Below are positions 13,576-15,680 of a stretch of DNA of 15,680 bases, one piece after another. A program made the position numbers and the translations under genes. The first letter of the stretch is position 1. Every line of letters starts with the position of its first letter. The notes under the pieces are model-generated. The model saw only the letters and a program-made list of their open reading frames with translations, made no database searches and was not told where the DNA came from. The stretch lies in contig CAYMWF010000027.1 of the NCBI GenBank assembly GCA_964394085.1, positions 27,789 through 43,468 of the forward strand. The letters run 5' to 3'. Source of the stretch: CAYMWF01 sp964394085 [NCBI: uncultured Gemmatimonadota bacterium]. Lineage in GTDB: Bacteria > GCA-2686955 > CAYMWF01.

Positions 13576-14613
13576 ATGTTCGGTCCGGAACACTTTCAAT
13601 TCGAAGATGTAAGAGTCGTCGCCCTCATGTTCTTATTGCCGGCGATGTTTCTCCTTTACATATACCTGTTTATCAAAAAGAATAAATCCCTCGCCGGGTT
13701 CGCCCGGGCCGAAACCCTTGGACGCATTTCGATCAACGTCAGCAGGACCAAGCAGAAGGTGAAGGCCGGGATGATCATAGCGGGCATTTTCTTCACCGTT
13801 CTCGCCCTGATGCGACCCCAGGGAGACCCGGTGGAGCAGGAGGTCAGGAAACGGGGCAGGGACGTGGTGTTCCTGCTCGACATCTCGAAGAGCATGCTGG
13901 CGCAGGATCTCAAGCCGAACCGCCTTGAACGCGCCAAGATTGCGATAAACGACGTCCTCGACCGGATGGAGGGCGACCGCGTCGGGCTAGTCGTCTTCGC
14001 CGGCCAGGCCGCCCTCAAGTGCCCTTTGACGCACGACTACAATTTCTTCCGGACGGTCCTGAACCGCGTTTCCGTGAGGGATGTAAGCCGGGGAGGGTCG
14101 CTGATCGGCGACGCCATCCGGATGGCGGTGGAGCGGATGTTCAAAGGTATCGAAGGGAAATACAAAGACATTATCATTATTACGGATGGGGACGATCACG
14201 ATTCTTTTCCGGTGCAGGCCGCCGAGAAGGCCGCCGACGCCCAGGTGCGAGTTCATACCGTCGGTCTCGGCGACCCGGATGGAACGCGGATCCCTCTGAC
14301 CGGCGGCAATGCGGGGTTCGTCACCCACAGGAACGAAGTCGTGAGGAGCGGTCTGAACGCAGATTTACTGAGGGAAATCGCTTCGGTGACTCCCGGCGGG
14401 GTTTACATTCCCGTCGGCACCGGCACCATGGACCTGGGAGAGCTGTACATAAAGGTCATCGCTCCGGCGGCAAAGAAGGAGCATGAATCCAAACGTGCAA
14501 AAGTCTGGCAGGAATGGTACCAGTTCTTCCTCGTGTTCGCCATCCTGCTTTTTATCGGCGAATGGTTCGTGGGAGAACAACGCAGCAAGAACGGAATAAT
14601 AACGCAAAGATGA
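13576..14613 (+). CDS. batB: BatB-type membrane vWA protein
   Basis: The 345-residue paralogue of BatA has membrane segments at about residues 14-33 and 64-79. A vWA domain carries the hallmark VVFLLDISKSMLAQDLKPNR (D102, S104, S106), VGLVVFAGQAALKCPLT, GGSLIGDAI (Ser in place of the usual MIDAS Thr, a conservative change) and IITDGDDHD. A C-terminal helix (QFFLVFAILLFIGEWFV) gives a third membrane span. The SMLAxD-x-x-PNRL signature separates BatB from BatA. The start is supported by CCGGAG about 8 bases upstream. Its stop overlaps the next gene (ATGA), so the following TPR gene is translationally coupled. BatA and BatB probably form a heteromeric vWA pair in the membrane. The Bat function is inferred from family and context. 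Confidence 0.95.
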   Translation: MFGPEHFQFEDVRVVALMFLLPAMFLLYIYLFIKKNKSLAGFARAETLGRISINVSRTKQKVKAGMIIAGIFFTVLALMRPQGDPVEQEVRKRGRDVVFLLDISKSMLAQDLKPNRLERAKIAINDVLDRMEGDRVGLVVFAGQAALKCPLTHDYNFFRTVLNRVSVRDVSRGGSLIGDAIRMAVERMFKGIEGKYKDIIIITDGDDHDSFPVQAAEKAADAQVRVHTVGLGDPDGTRIPLTGGNAGFVTHRNEVVRSGLNADLLREIASVTPGGVYIPVGTGTMDLGELYIKVIAPAAKKEHESKRAKVWQEWYQFFLVFAILLFIGEWFVGEQRSKNGIITQR

Positions 14614-15680
14614 GATATCCCGGGAAAAACATGACAATCAGGCGGGCTGCGATCCGTTTTTTCCTGCTCCCTCTATTTTTCGTTGCCTTTCCGGCCGCGG
14701 GTCCCGTTTTCGGGTCCTCTCCTGAAAATAGGGTGACACAGGGAGTCGCAGCTTATAACAGCGGGGATTTCTTGAAGGCGATCGAGCTGTTCGGCGAAGC
14801 ATCCGTGCGTTATCCCGAGTCGCCCCTGATCCAGTTCGATACCGGCCTCTGCTACTACCGGCTTGACGCACTCGATGACGCGGATTCTCTTTTCGCCTGC
14901 GTCGCATCGAACAGGGAAGCCTCCCAGGCACTGCGATTCAAGGCGATTTACAACAGGGGCAATACGGCATTCCTCGAATCTGAAAAACTTCTTGCCGCCG
15001 GAGACCTTGAAAGCGCCCTGGAAAAACTCCGTGACGCGGCGCTTTATTATCGTGATGCAGCCGATCCGGAAATAGAAGAGGATATTCGTCTCGACGCGAC
15101 CCACAACCTGGAGGTCGTGCAAATCCGGATCAAGGACCTCCTCGACAAGATCAAGCAGGCGCAGGAGGAGCAGGAACGGCAGCAGGAGCGGATGAAGCGG
15201 CTGGTGGAAAAAATGACACGGTTGATCAACAGGGAGACCGGCATCGTGAAAGGTCTCTCCACCGGCCTGACTCCTCCCGATGATGTCGCCGCCATCCAGG
15301 ATACCAATCTCGTGGAGACGGTTGAAGCGATAGACACCCTATCGGTTATGAACGCCGAAATCGCCGCCGCGGCCGGCGTGCCACAGGGTGCGTCCGGGGG
15401 TGGCGGAGGGGGGCTCCCCGGCGGTCCAGGGCAGATGGGTTCACCTCCCGGAATTCCACCCGGAGTTTTACCCGGAGGAGCGCCGGGGGACAGTATGGCG
15501 GTCCCGACCTCTCCTTTTGTCGAAGTCGCCGGATTGCTCGAAGAGGCGGCCGATAACGAAAGGAGCGTTCTCGGAGAACTGGCGGACCGGCAGCCGGAGG
15601 AAGCTGTTGAACCCGCTGAAAATGCGCTCGGGCTAATGGCGGAAGCCTTGAAAAAGCTGCTGGAGAACCTGCAGTCCGAC
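14610..15680 (+). CDS. BatC-like TPR protein, truncated by the window end
   Basis: The frame is open from the ATG at 14610 (overlapping the batB stop as ATGA) to the last base: 357 codons without a stop. A second ATG at 14631 is an alternative start. A signal peptide (about residues 11-36, AAIRFFLLPLFFVAFPAAG then VFGSS) sends it to the periplasm. TPR units follow: NRVTQGVAAYNSGDFLKAIE and GDLESALEKLRDAALYYRDA, with YNRGNTAF and ATHNLEVV landmarks typical of BatC. A charged coiled coil (about 180-205, QEEQERQQERMKRL) and a Gly/Pro-rich segment (257-294) come next. A final helix (FVEVAGLLEEAADNERSVLGEL...ENALGLMAEALKKLLENL) is still in progress at the edge. BatC family proteins are usually shorter TPR-only proteins, so the extension is notable. 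It is the seventh gene of the Bat operon. Confidence 0.85.
   Translation, partial: MRYPGKNMTIRRAAIRFFLLPLFFVAFPAAGPVFGSSPENRVTQGVAAYNSGDFLKAIELFGEASVRYPESPLIQFDTGLCYYRLDALDDADSLFACVASNREASQALRFKAIYNRGNTAFLESEKLLAAGDLESALEKLRDAALYYRDAADPEIEEDIRLDATHNLEVVQIRIKDLLDKIKQAQEEQERQQERMKRLVEKMTRLINRETGIVKGLSTGLTPPDDVAAIQDTNLVETVEAIDTLSVMNAEIAAAAGVPQGASGGGGGGLPGGPGQMGSPPGIPPGVLPGGAPGDSMAVPTSPFVEVAGLLEEAADNERSVLGELADRQPEEAVEPAENALGLMAEALKKLLENLQSD

Noticed and set aside
12580-13599. 339-codon minus-strand frame opposite batA
   Set aside because: It is antisense to a vWA gene with an intact MIDAS and membrane segments, and shows no plausible domain.
15378-15491. Gly/Pro-rich stretch as a frameshift or assembly artefact
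   Set aside because: The frame stays open on both sides and helical, charged sequence resumes after it, so it is better explained as a linker in the BatC-like protein.

Overview
The window reads as GC-rich chromosome (many stretches near 60% G+C) from a Gram-negative bacterium. Support for this: Tat and lipoprotein-type export signals, a periplasm-facing chaperone, a Bat-type vWA operon, and a secreted beta-helix protein of a style common in FCB-group and candidate-phylum genomes (Krumholzibacteriota, Eisenbacteria, Latescibacterota-like). The lineage is an inference from protein style only. No RNA genes, CRISPR arrays, insertion sequences or integrase genes were seen.

Layout. (1) 1-291 (+): C-terminal end of an ankyrin-repeat protein cut by the window edge, visibly richer in A+T than its neighbours. 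(2) 6183 down to 424 (-): a tight three-gene operon of a membrane-anchored SGNH/GDSL hydrolase carrying TPR-like helices, a GH31 glycosidase with a TTG start and a Gly/Asp-rich insertion, and a Tat-exported amidohydrolase. A candidate promoter lies just upstream of 6183. (3) 6409-7608 (+): a divergently transcribed secreted beta-helix protein. (4) 7609-8025: 417 bases without a gene, holding a perfect 18-base palindrome and a second inverted repeat over a possible promoter. (5) 8026-15680 (+): one long operon of seven genes: MoxR ATPase, DUF58 protein, PpiD/SurA-like chaperone with TPR helices but no parvulin domain, BatD-like lipoprotein, BatA, BatB and a BatC-like TPR protein that runs off the window.

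How the genes may work together. In Bat-type operons the cytosolic MoxR AAA+ ATPase is thought to remodel partner vWA/DUF58 proteins. BatA and BatB are membrane-tethered vWA proteins, and BatD and BatC give the cell-envelope side of the complex. The molecular job of Bat systems is not settled; aerotolerance, envelope stress and metal or redox loading have been proposed. The unusual element here is the membrane-anchored chaperone-like protein between DUF58 and BatD, which appears to have lost its prolyl isomerase domain. Gene spacing (1-base and 4-base overlaps at batD/batA and batB/batC) supports co-expression of the later genes. The minus-strand operon looks like an unrelated accessory cluster for sugar or ester catabolism or modification; its substrate cannot be read from the sequence.
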